DNA of 41,806 nt, taken from positions 1 to 41,806 of the forward strand of contig DAISGD010000028.1 of NCBI GenBank assembly GCA_036823295.1. Reading direction: 5' to 3'. The notes under the pieces were generated by a model. The model did not search any database, had not been told where the DNA came from, and saw only the letters and a list, made by a program, of their open reading frames with translations. A program made the position numbers and the translations under genes. Shown piece by piece: positions 6,835 to 14,861 of the stretch (position 1 is its first letter; each line of letters starts with the position of its first letter). This DNA comes from UBA4742 sp002403895. Lineage in GTDB: Bacteria; Actinomycetota; Acidimicrobiia; Acidimicrobiales; Acidimicrobilacustridaceae.

Positions 6835-7476
6835 TCAGTCGGCATCCTCGGGATTCGAGGACTCGAGCGCCAGTCGGCGGCCGAGGTGCTCTTCCTCCTC
6901 GGCCAGCATCACCGACAGCCGATCGGTGCGCTCGGCGGCGTCGGGCGCAGCCAGGAGTGCGTACTGGTCGGCCGGACCGATCGGGGCAACGGCCACGGCC
7001 TGATAGCTGGCCAGGACGGGGTCGTCACTCAGTTCCACGGTGGCCGAGACCACCGCATCGCCCAACTCCGAGCGCAGGGCCAGGACCCGCCGCAACTGGG
7101 GCACCACCTCGGTGATCGCTTCGCTCAGTCCGGCGGCGGGTGGGGGCTCGTCCCAATCCTCGACCTCGGCTCGGGGGTAGGGGGCATCGTGAAGCCAGTC
7201 GATCACCCGGATGCGGCGGGTACCGACGGTGCCGAGAGCCCAGCGGCCGTCGTCGAAGCGGGCCGCCTCGATGATGCGGGCCACCGTCCCCACCGGGGTC
7301 CGGGTGTCGCCGCCACCCACCTCGCTCCCCCGCTCGATCAGCACCACGCCGAACTCCCCCGAGCCGTCGAGGCAGTCCTGCACCAGAGCCTGGTACCGAT
7401 CCTCGAAGACGTGGAGGGGCAGGTAGACGCTGGGGAGCAGGACCGAGCCGAGGGGGAACATCGCCATGACGGTCAC
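6835..7476 (-). CDS. Lon N-terminal (substrate-binding) domain protein
   Basis: A 213-residue protein made only of the LON substrate-binding domain, with no ATPase or protease part. Family features are the start MFPLGSVLLPSVYLPLHVFEDRY (about 6-28), GEFGVVLIERGSEVGGGD (40-57), VGTVARI and GTRRIRV. Such stand-alone proteins are widespread (COG2802), and their role is not established. The C-terminal helical bundle part (about 117-205) fits the family. The GTG at 7476 is preceded by TAGCGT at 6 nt, which supports this start and a leaderless mRNA over the two nearby ATGs (7467, 7461). Confidence 0.88.
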   Translation of the reverse strand: MTVMAMFPLGSVLLPSVYLPLHVFEDRYQALVQDCLDGSGEFGVVLIERGSEVGGGDTRTPVGTVARIIEAARFDDGRWALGTVGTRRIRVIDWLHDAPYPRAEVEDWDEPPPAAGLSEAITEVVPQLRRVLALRSELGDAVVSATVELSDDPVLASYQAVAVAPIGPADQYALLAAPDAAERTDRLSVMLAEEEEHLGRRLALESSNPEDAD

Positions 7477-7482
7477 GCCGCC

Positions 7483-7488
7483 ACGCTA
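7483..7488 (-). promoter_or_regulatory. -10 element (TAGCGT) for leaderless Lon-N gene
   Basis: TAGCGT ends 6 nt before the GTG at 7476, placing the transcription start at about the start codon. One of at least eleven such arrangements here. Confidence 0.5.
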
Positions 7489-7559
7489 GGCCTCGGGGTC
7501 AGATCCGACGGTGTCCGGAGCCGAACCGGGAGCCGCCGATCGGGGGCCCGAGGACAGGT

Positions 7560-8981
7560 CTATGAGCCCGCGGGACGCGGTCCGATGGCATCCACGGACA
7601 AGCCCTCGCCGTAGTGGGCCAGAGCCACCGCCACCTCGTCGGTGAGCGCTACCGCTGTCGCCAGCGTGCCATTGACGAGCACGGCGAACGTGAGGTCCTC
7701 CCCGGACGCGGTATGGGCGAAGCCGGCCAACGCCGAGACCTCGTTGAGCGTGCCCGTCTTGGCCCGGACGTTGCCCTCGGCGGCGGTGCCCCGGAGGCGC
7801 TTGCGCAGGGTGCCCGTTTTGCCGGCCACCGGAAGGTCAGCGGCCAGAGCGGAGGACGGTCCTTGGTGATCGAGGGCCGCCACCAGCAGGTCGCAAGTCA
7901 CCCGGTCCCCGACGTCGAGCCCGGAGCCGTCGACGGTGACCGACCCCTGAGTGGGGAACCCGAGACGGCTCAGCGTGTCCTGCACCACCTTGGCGCCGCC
8001 GGTAGTGGTCCCCGCGGTTCGCTCGTGGACGGCGAGGTCCTTCAACAGGATCTCGGCCGTGGTGTTGTCGCTGCGGCGCAACATCTCGCCCACGGTGTCG
8101 GCCATGGACAGTGAGTCGAGCGAGGCAACGGTGGTGGCGCCGTCGGGCGCCTTGGCCTCGAAGGGCCCCCCGGAGACCTGAACGCCGCGCGCCTTCAGCA
8201 GCGAGATCAGGGTCTCGGCCGCCAGCAGTGCCGGCTCGCCCGGTTGACGGTCCTTCGTCGGGGTGTCCGGGGTGAGGGAAAGGCCGGTGAACCCGTCGTT
8301 GACGGTGAGCGCACCCAAGGGGCCGATCTCGCCGGAGCGGATGTAGCGCCCGGCCCAGGTGGGCACGTAGCGCTGCGTATCGAACCGGCTGTCGTCGCCG
8401 AGGACGTTGCCGCGAATCTCGGTCACCCCGGCCGCCTTTATGGCGTCGGCCAACTTGGCGTAGTCGTTGTACTTCTGGTCGGCTTCCTCGAACGTGCTGG
8501 TGTAGCCCGACGTGATCAACAGGGGGTCGCCCGCCCCGACGACGTAGAGGTCACCGTCGATGACCCCGCTGTCGGTCGAGGCCACCGTGACCGCGGCCGT
8601 CGTCAGTTTGGCATCGGCACCCAAGCGGTCGAGCACGGCGGTGGCGGTGAGCAGCTTCTCGGTCGAGGCCGGCATCAATGGCTGTTCGCCGTTGATGCGG
8701 TCGATCACCCGATTCCCCGATTGCACCGTCACGCAGGTGGTGGGGGTGGACTTGGCCACGATGGGCGCCAACGCCGCCCGGAGCCGGGCGTCGGCCTGGG
8801 AGGCGGCCAGGACGGCCGGGAGGCGCCGGGCGGACAGCACCGGGGTCACCAGTGAGGTGATGGTGGGGGCCGCATCATCAGCGGCCGCAAGCCTCGTATC
8901 GATGGGGCTGGCCGCCAGCCCGACCAGTACCGCGAACACCACCGCCAGGGCGGACACCGGTGCTGACGGGCGGCGGGACAT
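7560..8981 (-). CDS. dacB: D-alanyl-D-alanine carboxypeptidase/endopeptidase (PBP4, S13 family)
   Basis: Penicillin-binding protein that trims or opens peptidoglycan cross-links outside the membrane. The 473 residues begin with an uncleaved or cleaved signal segment (about 8-25). The three active-site motifs are S106-T-E-K109, S304-D-N306 and K408-T-G410; a second KTG at 388-390 lies outside the usual position and is likely coincidental. Length and the large insert between the first two motifs are typical of DacB/PBP4. The ATG at 8981 is preceded by TAGCCT at 7 nt (leaderless). Confidence 0.92.
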   Translation of the reverse strand: MSRRPSAPVSALAVVFAVLVGLAASPIDTRLAAADDAAPTITSLVTPVLSARRLPAVLAASQADARLRAALAPIVAKSTPTTCVTVQSGNRVIDRINGEQPLMPASTEKLLTATAVLDRLGADAKLTTAAVTVASTDSGVIDGDLYVVGAGDPLLITSGYTSTFEEADQKYNDYAKLADAIKAAGVTEIRGNVLGDDSRFDTQRYVPTWAGRYIRSGEIGPLGALTVNDGFTGLSLTPDTPTKDRQPGEPALLAAETLISLLKARGVQVSGGPFEAKAPDGATTVASLDSLSMADTVGEMLRRSDNTTAEILLKDLAVHERTAGTTTGGAKVVQDTLSRLGFPTQGSVTVDGSGLDVGDRVTCDLLVAALDHQGPSSALAADLPVAGKTGTLRKRLRGTAAEGNVRAKTGTLNEVSALAGFAHTASGEDLTFAVLVNGTLATAVALTDEVAVALAHYGEGLSVDAIGPRPAGS

Positions 8982-8988
8982 CCGGACG

Positions 8989-8994
8989 AGGCTA
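8989..8994 (-). promoter_or_regulatory. -10 element (TAGCCT) for leaderless dacB
   Basis: TAGCCT is followed by a 7-nt spacer and the ATG at 8981. It lies in the 42-bp gap behind the acyl-CoA synthetase alpha gene, so dacB has its own promoter. Confidence 0.5.
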
Positions 8995-9023
8995 GGGGCT
9001 GACGCGGCGCAGGTGGTGTCAGC

Positions 9024-10490
9024 TCAGCCGTGGCGACGGGCTTGCCACTGGGTGCGTTCCCACAGCCGGGCCAGGGCATTGACGGCCCGGTTGGAGGAGG
9101 GATAGCAGAGCCGTCCCGCCTCGACGGTGCCCCGCACGGCCGCGTTGTCGGGGAACGTGACGGCCAGTTCGGTGGCAACCAGTAAGGGCTTACCCAGCTC
9201 CTCGCTCAGCTCGGCGGCAAGGGTGGTGTAGCGGTGATCCTGGCGATCGTGGAAGGCGGCGATGCGGTCGAGACCCCATTCGGGGAAGAACGGCCCGTCG
9301 TGTTCCATGCGCCCCTGATTCGACTGGATCCCCATGCCCAGCAACACGATGGCGTCAACGTCGGGGTGACGGGCCACGATGGCGAGGACCGCGGGAATGG
9401 TGTCCTTGGTCTCGCCGCCGGCCATGTCGATCGGGTTGTTGCGACTCCACCGGGGCGGGAGCTCGGCGTCGAGAGCGGTGATCAGATCGTCGGGCAGCGC
9501 CAGCAACTCGAGATCGGTACCGGCGATGGCATCGGCGGTGACCACGCCCCAACCACCCGCGGTGGAGACCACGGCCACCCGATTTCCTCGGGGCGTCGGC
9601 TGTGTGGCGAAGCTGGCGGCCACCTCATAGGCCTCCTCGATGCTGCGCGCTCGGATCGCTCCAGCCTGGCGGCACATCCCGTCGAAGACCCGGTCATCGC
9701 TGGCCAACGAGCCGGTGTGGCTGGCCGCGGCCCGCGCTCCGCCAGACGTCGCGCCACCTTTGACCAGCACCACCGGCATCCGTTCGGCCACGTCCGACAG
9801 CTCGCGGAAAAACCGACGGCCGTCGGTGATGCCCTCCACGTAGGCGAGGGCCACGTCCGTCTCGGCATCCTCGGCGTAGAAGGCCAAGAAGTCCGTCACA
9901 CCGACCATGGCGGCGTTGCCGGCCGAGACCGCCCGGCTGATGCCGACTCCGGTGGCGCAGGCGTAGTTCATGAACGACGAGACGAAATTGCCGGACTGGC
10001 TGGCCACCCCGATGCGACCGGCCGGGGGGTAGGGCGCCACGATCTGGGCGCACAGCGATGAGGGGGTGGAGACCAGGCCCTGGCCGTTCGGACCCACGAT
10101 GAGGATCCCGAGCTCCTCGGCCAGGGCCACCAGCTCGTCTTGCGCCCGCCGCCCCTCCTCCCCCGCCTCGCCGTAACCGGCGGAGGCCAGAAAGGCCGCA
10201 CGGATTCCCCTCTCGGCCGCCGAGCGCAGCACATCCAGGTTGGTGACCGCTGGGGTGCACACGAACAGCAGGTCCGCCTCGCCTGCCGGGATGTCGTCGA
10301 GGGACGGCACCGTCTCGATACCGAGGACGGGCGCCGCGTCGCGGTTGGTGGCGAAGACCCGGCCTTCGTAGCCGTTGGCCAAGATGTTGTGCAGGGCCAC
10401 GAATCCGAACTTGCCGGGGTGGGTGGAGGCACCAGCCACCACCACGCCGCGCGGGTCGAACAGGGCCCGGAACTGCTCCGTCGTCGCCAT
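9024..10490 (-). CDS. NDP-forming acyl-CoA synthetase, alpha subunit
   Basis: Interconverts an acyl-CoA, NDP and phosphate with the acid, CoA and NTP, together with the beta subunit upstream. The 488 residues hold an N-terminal CoA-binding Rossmann domain (GVVVAGAS, 15-22), a succinyl-CoA-synthetase-like domain with the phosphorylated histidine His258 in ASHTGSLA, and a second CoA-ligase domain (about 300-460). The usual Cys of GPNC is Gly (VGPNGQG, 132-138). The substrate cannot be told from sequence; acetate, branched-chain and aryl acids are possible. Its ATG overlaps the beta stop by one base (TGATG). Confidence 0.9.
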   Translation of the reverse strand: MATTEQFRALFDPRGVVVAGASTHPGKFGFVALHNILANGYEGRVFATNRDAAPVLGIETVPSLDDIPAGEADLLFVCTPAVTNLDVLRSAAERGIRAAFLASAGYGEAGEEGRRAQDELVALAEELGILIVGPNGQGLVSTPSSLCAQIVAPYPPAGRIGVASQSGNFVSSFMNYACATGVGISRAVSAGNAAMVGVTDFLAFYAEDAETDVALAYVEGITDGRRFFRELSDVAERMPVVLVKGGATSGGARAAASHTGSLASDDRVFDGMCRQAGAIRARSIEEAYEVAASFATQPTPRGNRVAVVSTAGGWGVVTADAIAGTDLELLALPDDLITALDAELPPRWSRNNPIDMAGGETKDTIPAVLAIVARHPDVDAIVLLGMGIQSNQGRMEHDGPFFPEWGLDRIAAFHDRQDHRYTTLAAELSEELGKPLLVATELAVTFPDNAAVRGTVEAGRLCYPSSNRAVNALARLWERTQWQARRHG

Positions 10491-11161
10491 CAGGCCTGCA
10501 CCTCTACGAGGGCGTCCACCGCGATCGGGAGCCCGTCCACCACGATCAGCGGGTTGAGGTCAGCCGACACCAGCTCGGGGGTGGCAACGGCGGCTCGTGA
10601 CAGGCCCAACAACACGTCCGCCAGCTGCGTCCGGTCGACCGCGGGCTCCCCCCGGAACGGGCCCAGCAATGCCTGGGTGCGCAGCTCGTCGATCATCTCC
10701 TCGGCGTCCACCCGCTCAATGGGCACCAGGCGGATGGCCACATCGGCCAGCGCCTCGGCGAAGATCCCGCCGATGCCGACCATCACGGTCATGCCGAACT
10801 GCGGATCCTTGCTCAGTCCGGCGATCAGCTCCCGGTTGCCCCGCAGCATGGGAGCCACCAGCACTTGGACTTGCCCGTCGGCGGCGGTGGCCGCGCCCAG
10901 CAGGTCGGTGGCCGCCGTGCGCACGGCGTCGGCATCGGCCAGGTTCAGCCGGACCAGACCCCGCTCGGTCTTGTGGGCGATGCGTTCGCCGTTGAGCTTG
11001 GCCACCACCGGATAGCCCAACTCGTCGGCGGCCACGACGGCGGCATCGGGATCGTCAGCCAGGCGCTCCCCCGCCAACGGGACGCCGAAACGTCCGAGGA
11101 GGGCCTTGGAATCGGCCTCGGAGAGGGTGATCGACCCGGAGATGGGGCTGGCGGTGGGCAT
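10490..11161 (-). CDS. NDP-forming acyl-CoA synthetase, beta (ATP-grasp) subunit
   Basis: A 223-residue ATP-grasp_5 subunit that binds the nucleotide and accepts the phosphate from the alpha-subunit histidine. Family features are LLGRFGVPLAGERLA near the N-terminus, YPVVAKL and the HKTERGLVRLNL block (about 50-77), QVLVAPMLRGNRELIAG (98-114), MVGIGGIFAEAL (131-142) and the metal-binding ADLNPLIV near the C-terminus. Split subunits are common in archaea and in part of the actinobacteria; others have a single fused chain. The ATG at 11161 is leaderless from the symmetric promoter shared with the GH84 gene. Confidence 0.9.
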   Translation of the reverse strand: MPTASPISGSITLSEADSKALLGRFGVPLAGERLADDPDAAVVAADELGYPVVAKLNGERIAHKTERGLVRLNLADADAVRTAATDLLGAATAADGQVQVLVAPMLRGNRELIAGLSKDPQFGMTVMVGIGGIFAEALADVAIRLVPIERVDAEEMIDELRTQALLGPFRGEPAVDRTQLADVLLGLSRAAVATPELVSADLNPLIVVDGLPIAVDALVEVQA

Positions 11162-11168
11162 GGGTGCG

Positions 11169-11175
11169 TACCCTA
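11169..11175. promoter_or_regulatory. Symmetric bidirectional -10 element (TACCCTA)
   Basis: Read on plus, TACCCT ends 8 nt before the ATG at 11183; read on minus, TAGGGT ends 8 nt before the ATG at 11161. One seven-base element thus serves two divergent leaderless genes that are 21 bp apart. Confidence 0.6.
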
Positions 11176-11182
11176 CTCAGCC

Positions 11183-12535
11183 ATGTCCGATGCTCCCGCC
11201 GACGAGCTGCCCGACGGTCCCGGTGTGGCCTTCCCGGTGAGCGGCATCATCGAGGGGTTCTACGGTCCGCCTTGGTCGTGGGCGATACGGGCCGAGATCA
11301 TGGCCTGGTGTCATCAACGCGACATGGGCCTCTACCTGTACGCCCCCAAGGACGATCCGCTCCATCGCGAGCGGTGGCGTGAGCCCTACGGGCCCAAGGC
11401 CCTTGCCGGGTTCGAGTCCTTGGTGGCGGCCGAGACCCTGGCCGTCGGCTTCGCCATTTCCCCCGGCCTCACCATGGACTACACCTCGGGCGACGACCGT
11501 CGCTCCCTCGGGACCAAGGTCGACCAGCTCGTGGATCGGGGTGTTCGGATAGTGGCCCTGCTCCTCGACGACATCCCCGTTCGGCCCGGCCTGGGGACGG
11601 ATCACGCCGCGCTCACCACGTGGCTCTACGAGCACCTCGACGGGCGGGCCGAGTTGGTGATGACCCCCACCGAGTACACCGGCACCCGCCCGACCGCGTA
11701 CCTCGACGCGCTGGCCGCGGGCATGCCCCAAGAGGTGCCCATTGGCTGGACCGGCACCACCGTCGTGTGCGACGAGATCACCGTGGCTCAGGCCCGGGCC
11801 CGGGCGGCCAGCCTCGGTGACCGCCCGCCTTTCCTGTGGGACAACTATCCCGTCAACGACGGGCTCATGGCCGACCGTCTGTTCCTGGGACCCCTGCGGG
11901 GGCGCGAGCCGGGGCTGGGCGCGGTGTGCTCGGGCTACGCGGCCAACCCGATGGTGCAGGGCCGGGCCTCGAAACCGGCGTTGGCGTCGATCGGCGCCTA
12001 CGTCAACGGGAGAGATCCGTGGGCCGGGTGGCGGGCTGATCTCGGGACGCTCGCCGTGTTCGCCGAGGCGTGCGACGGGGAGCACCCGCGGGCACTCGTC
12101 GCCGCCGTGGTGGACGGCGACCCCTCCCCCGAACCGCTGCGTGCCCTCGAGGCCTGGTTGGTGGCGGCCAAGAACTGCGAGGCACCGGGACTGGACGATG
12201 TCGATCCCTGGCTCGACCAGGTCCACCGCGAAGCTCGCGTCGGGCTGGCCGCGGTCAACCTGGTGCGCGCCACCGTGACAGGCCAGGGCGCAGCCGCCGT
12301 TGACGAACACGACGTTGGCGAACACGCCGTAGCCCTGGCCGCCGGGTGGCTTCCGCTACGCCGGGGCGCCGCGTCCGTGATGGGCACGCGGGGGAGCCTG
12401 CGACCGGTCCTGGGGCAATCCTCGTCGGGAGCATGGACCTACCGGGCCGCCTCGGTCACCGAATCGGCCAACGCCATCGATGACCTCGTCCGTTACGCCT
12501 TGACCCTCGCCGACGCCCGAGGGGCGCCGACCTGA
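11183..12535 (+). CDS. Cytoplasmic GH84 beta-N-acetylglucosaminidase (O-GlcNAcase-like)
   Basis: A 450-residue hydrolase that should remove terminal beta-linked N-acetylglucosamine by substrate-assisted catalysis. The GH84 barrel starts almost at the N-terminus: GIIEGFYGPPWSW (21-33), YLYAPKDDPLHRERWR (51-66), the catalytic pair Asp129-Asp130 in ALLLDDIP, GWTGTTVV (188-195) and LWDNYPVND (218-226). These match human OGA closely in pattern. There is no signal peptide, so the enzyme should be intracellular, unlike many bacterial GH84 enzymes. The substrate is open: a glycoprotein, a wall fragment or a glycolipid. The ATG at 11183 was chosen because sequence upstream is shared with the divergent gene. 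Confidence 0.92.
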   Translation: MSDAPADELPDGPGVAFPVSGIIEGFYGPPWSWAIRAEIMAWCHQRDMGLYLYAPKDDPLHRERWREPYGPKALAGFESLVAAETLAVGFAISPGLTMDYTSGDDRRSLGTKVDQLVDRGVRIVALLLDDIPVRPGLGTDHAALTTWLYEHLDGRAELVMTPTEYTGTRPTAYLDALAAGMPQEVPIGWTGTTVVCDEITVAQARARAASLGDRPPFLWDNYPVNDGLMADRLFLGPLRGREPGLGAVCSGYAANPMVQGRASKPALASIGAYVNGRDPWAGWRADLGTLAVFAEACDGEHPRALVAAVVDGDPSPEPLRALEAWLVAAKNCEAPGLDDVDPWLDQVHREARVGLAAVNLVRATVTGQGAAAVDEHDVGEHAVALAAGWLPLRRGAASVMGTRGSLRPVLGQSSSGAWTYRAASVTESANAIDDLVRYALTLADARGAPT

Positions 12536-12538
12536 GCC

Positions 12539-13156
12539 TCAGGGTTCGAGGGCGGCGCGGAAAAAGTCGCGAATGTGCTCGAGGCGGGCCTCGAGCATGG
12601 CCTCAGCCAGAGGGTCGGCGTCGAGCAGGCCCTCGATGAAGGGCAGGTCGCCGAAGTAACTCAACAGGGCGCCATAGCCGGTGAGCAGGAGCTGTTCGGG
12701 GTCGAACTTGCGGAAGTTGCCCGCCCCCATCTCGCGGGCGAAGTAGTCGACGGCCCGTTGGAACAGCGGCCGCAGGGCGACACCGAGGTCGACGCCGAGC
12801 GCGCTGTTGGAATCCAGTGCCTCACGGCGGACGATCCGCACGAAATCAGGGTTCTCACGGAAGAAGCCGAACCCGGCGGTGATCACCCGGTCCACCTGGA
12901 TCCATCCCTCGCCGGTGTGATCCCCCTCGGTAGCCAGGTCCACCCGCCCCATCCACTCGGTAAGGGCGGTGGAAAAGACCTCCCGGTAGATAGCTTCCTT
13001 CGACGGGAAGTGGTGGAGCACGCTGGAGCGCCGAATCCCCACCGCCTCGGCGATGTCGTTCAGCGACGTGTCCGAATAGCCCTGCTCGGCGAAGCGGTGC
13101 CGCGACTCCAACAAGATCGCCTCGCGGGTCGAGAGGACGACTTCGTCGCTGGTCAC
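12539..13156 (-). CDS. TetR-family transcriptional regulator
   Basis: A 205-residue repressor-type protein. The N-terminal helix-turn-helix is clear: AILLESRHRFAEQGYSD, then TSLNDIAEAVGIRR, then LHHFPSKEAIYREVF (about 13-62). The remaining helical domain would bind a ligand; it resembles the C-terminal domain of regulators of lipid metabolism but this cannot be assigned. The GTG at 13156 is preceded by TATCCT at 7 nt. The stop is only 3 bp from that of the convergent GH84 gene. It is divergent from the 13230 gene, 73 bp apart, so it may regulate that pair and itself. Confidence 0.9.
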   Translation of the reverse strand: MTSDEVVLSTREAILLESRHRFAEQGYSDTSLNDIAEAVGIRRSSVLHHFPSKEAIYREVFSTALTEWMGRVDLATEGDHTGEGWIQVDRVITAGFGFFRENPDFVRIVRREALDSNSALGVDLGVALRPLFQRAVDYFAREMGAGNFRKFDPEQLLLTGYGALLSYFGDLPFIEGLLDADPLAEAMLEARLEHIRDFFRAALEP

Positions 13157-13163
13157 GGCGCCA

Positions 13164-13169
13164 AGGATA
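13164..13169 (-). promoter_or_regulatory. -10 element (TATCCT) for leaderless TetR gene
   Basis: TATCCT, 7-nt spacer, GTG at 13156. The intergenic space to 13218 is where an operator would be expected, but no clear palindrome was found. Confidence 0.5.
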
Positions 13170-13217
13170 CCGAAGCGCGCCGCGGACTGTTGAGACGTTC
13201 CTGTGCAAGCGAGCCGG

Positions 13218-13223
13218 TAGGGT
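13218..13223 (+). promoter_or_regulatory. -10 element (TAGGGT) for the 13230 gene
   Basis: TAGGGT, 6-nt spacer, ATG at 13230: leaderless arrangement, facing away from the TetR gene. Confidence 0.5.
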
Positions 13224-13229
13224 CCGGCC

Positions 13230-13613
13230 ATGGACATCGTGGCTGCCCTTTTCATCGAAGCGATCGAGTTGCGGCAGGTACCTGGCCCATCGACTCGAAT
13301 AGACCTCACCGGCATCCAGTTCTCGGCTCCCGCACCCGGTCCGGTGCCGGTCACCATCGAACCCCACCTCGTGGTGATCGTCCGCTGCCGGCCCGATGAG
13401 ACCGGCTCGGCTGCCCTCGAGGTGGTGTACCAACGCGACGGCGAACAGATCGCCCGAAATGTGCAGCCTCTCCAGGTCGAACCGGGCAAGTTCAACTACC
13501 GGCTGGTGCGAGCCGAGCTCGAATTCCCGGAGTATGACACGGTCGAAGCGCACTGCCGCCTCGACCTGGGCCCGGCGACGGTGGTGCCGTTCACGCTGCT
13601 GCCTCCCGTGTGA
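13230..13613 (+). CDS. Hypothetical beta-rich protein upstream of FIST gene
   Basis: Not recognised. The 127 residues alternate hydrophobic and polar positions over several short strands (TIEPHLVVIVRCR, ALEVVYQRDG, NYRLVRAELEF, TVEAHCRLDLG), suggesting a soluble beta-sandwich, similar in feel to actinobacterial DUF6941-type proteins. No signal peptide or membrane span. The stop overlaps the GTG start of the FIST gene (GTGA), so the two are translationally coupled. Reading-frame length, codon composition and the leaderless promoter support a real gene. Confidence 0.7.
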   Translation: MDIVAALFIEAIELRQVPGPSTRIDLTGIQFSAPAPGPVPVTIEPHLVVIVRCRPDETGSAALEVVYQRDGEQIARNVQPLQVEPGKFNYRLVRAELEFPEYDTVEAHCRLDLGPATVVPFTLLPPV

Positions 13614-14827
13614 GCGAGGGGCCGACCGCCGAGTTCGGCGCCGCCCTCTCGGAGCACCCGCTGGCCACCCACGCCACCGGCGAGGTCGTCGGCGAGTTGT
13701 TGGAGACCCTCGGCTCGGAGCCGGATCTGGCCCTCGTCTTCGTCACCGCCGCCCACCTGGGCGCGCTCGATGACGTGGTCGCCACGGTAAAGGCCACCCT
13801 CGGGGCGCGCACGGTGCTCGGGGCCACGACCCGGTCCGTCCTCGGGGGGCGGCGGGAGGTCGAGGGCCAGCCGGCGGTCGCGGCATGGGCCGCCCGCGGC
13901 GGCCGAGTCACCCCGGTGCGGCTCATGTCGGCGGAGGACTGGCCCGACCACGACGCCGAGCCGGGCAGCACCCTGGTGTTGCTCAGCGACCCCGATTCCT
14001 TCGCCGCCCGCGACGCGCTCGACACCGCCGCCCAGCGGTGGCCGGGCGTGACCGTGGTCGGGGGTCCGGCGTCGGCTCCCACCGGTCCCGGCGGCAACCG
14101 ACTCTCGCTGGATGGCCGGGCGTACACCGAGGGCGCCGTCGGCGCACTCCTCGGTCCGCAGTGGCCGCTGCGGACCGTTGTCTCGCAGGGCTGTCGACCC
14201 ATCGGTGATCCCTATACCGTGACCCGAGCCGAGCGATCGATGGTGCACGAGTTGGCCGGCCAACCGGCCATGGCCCGCCTCGGTGAGGTCGTGCGCCATC
14301 TCTCGCCCGACGAACGGACCGCGGCGGCCCAAAGCCTGCATCTGGGATGGCTGGTGGACGAGCACAAGCTCGACCTCGAGCGCGGCGATTTCCTGGTGCG
14401 GCCCATCCAGGGAGCAGACCCCGACACCGGCTCGATCGCAATCCCGGCCGAGATCGAGGTGGGGGCCACCGTGCAGTTCCACGTCCGCGACGCGACCAGC
14501 GCGGATGAGGACCTGCGCGCGATGCTGGCCGGAACCCCAGCCGCGGCTGCCCTCCTGTTCGTCGGTGTGGCCCGGGGACTCCAGATGTTCGGCACCGCCG
14601 ACCACGATGCCAAGGTGGTCAGCACCCTGACAGAATCGCCGCCTTCACCCGGCGCCTTCCGGGCGGTGCGTCCCATGACCGTGGCCGGCATGTTCACCGC
14701 CGCCCCCGTCGGCCCCGTGGGCACCCGATCGTTCGTCCACCCACCAGAAGCCGCGGTGGCGCTGCTGGCCGGGACGTCGGCGCCACCACCGGTCGGCCCG
14801 GATCTCGGCGAGGGACCCATTCGCTAG
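13610..14827 (+). CDS. FIST N/C domain protein (putative small-ligand sensor)
   Basis: A 405-residue protein with FIST_N (about 20-200) and FIST_C (about 205-370) domains. Typical points are LALVFVTAAHLG (37-48), GATTRSVLGGRREV in place of the usual GCSTxGvi segment, VVGGPAS near 148, SQGCRPIGDPYTVTRAE (about 190-206) and ALLFVGVARGLQMFG toward the end, where the family often has FsC.GRG. FIST domains are thought to bind amino acids or other small ligands and often precede kinases or cyclases; no such output domain is fused or adjacent here. Stop codon TAG at 14825 doubles as the -10 element of tkt. Confidence 0.85.
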   Translation: MSEGPTAEFGAALSEHPLATHATGEVVGELLETLGSEPDLALVFVTAAHLGALDDVVATVKATLGARTVLGATTRSVLGGRREVEGQPAVAAWAARGGRVTPVRLMSAEDWPDHDAEPGSTLVLLSDPDSFAARDALDTAAQRWPGVTVVGGPASAPTGPGGNRLSLDGRAYTEGAVGALLGPQWPLRTVVSQGCRPIGDPYTVTRAERSMVHELAGQPAMARLGEVVRHLSPDERTAAAQSLHLGWLVDEHKLDLERGDFLVRPIQGADPDTGSIAIPAEIEVGATVQFHVRDATSADEDLRAMLAGTPAAAALLFVGVARGLQMFGTADHDAKVVSTLTESPPSPGAFRAVRPMTVAGMFTAAPVGPVGTRSFVHPPEAAVALLAGTSAPPPVGPDLGEGPIR

Positions 14828-14830
14828 GGT
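14825..14830 (+). promoter_or_regulatory. -10 element (TAGGGT) of the tkt operon
   Basis: TAGGGT begins with the stop codon of the FIST gene. Transcription would start near 14837, giving about 25 nt of leader with AAAGGA before the GTG at 14862. Confidence 0.4.
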
Positions 14831-14861
14831 GACGCTCTTGTGCCCGGTCAGCAAAGGACCC

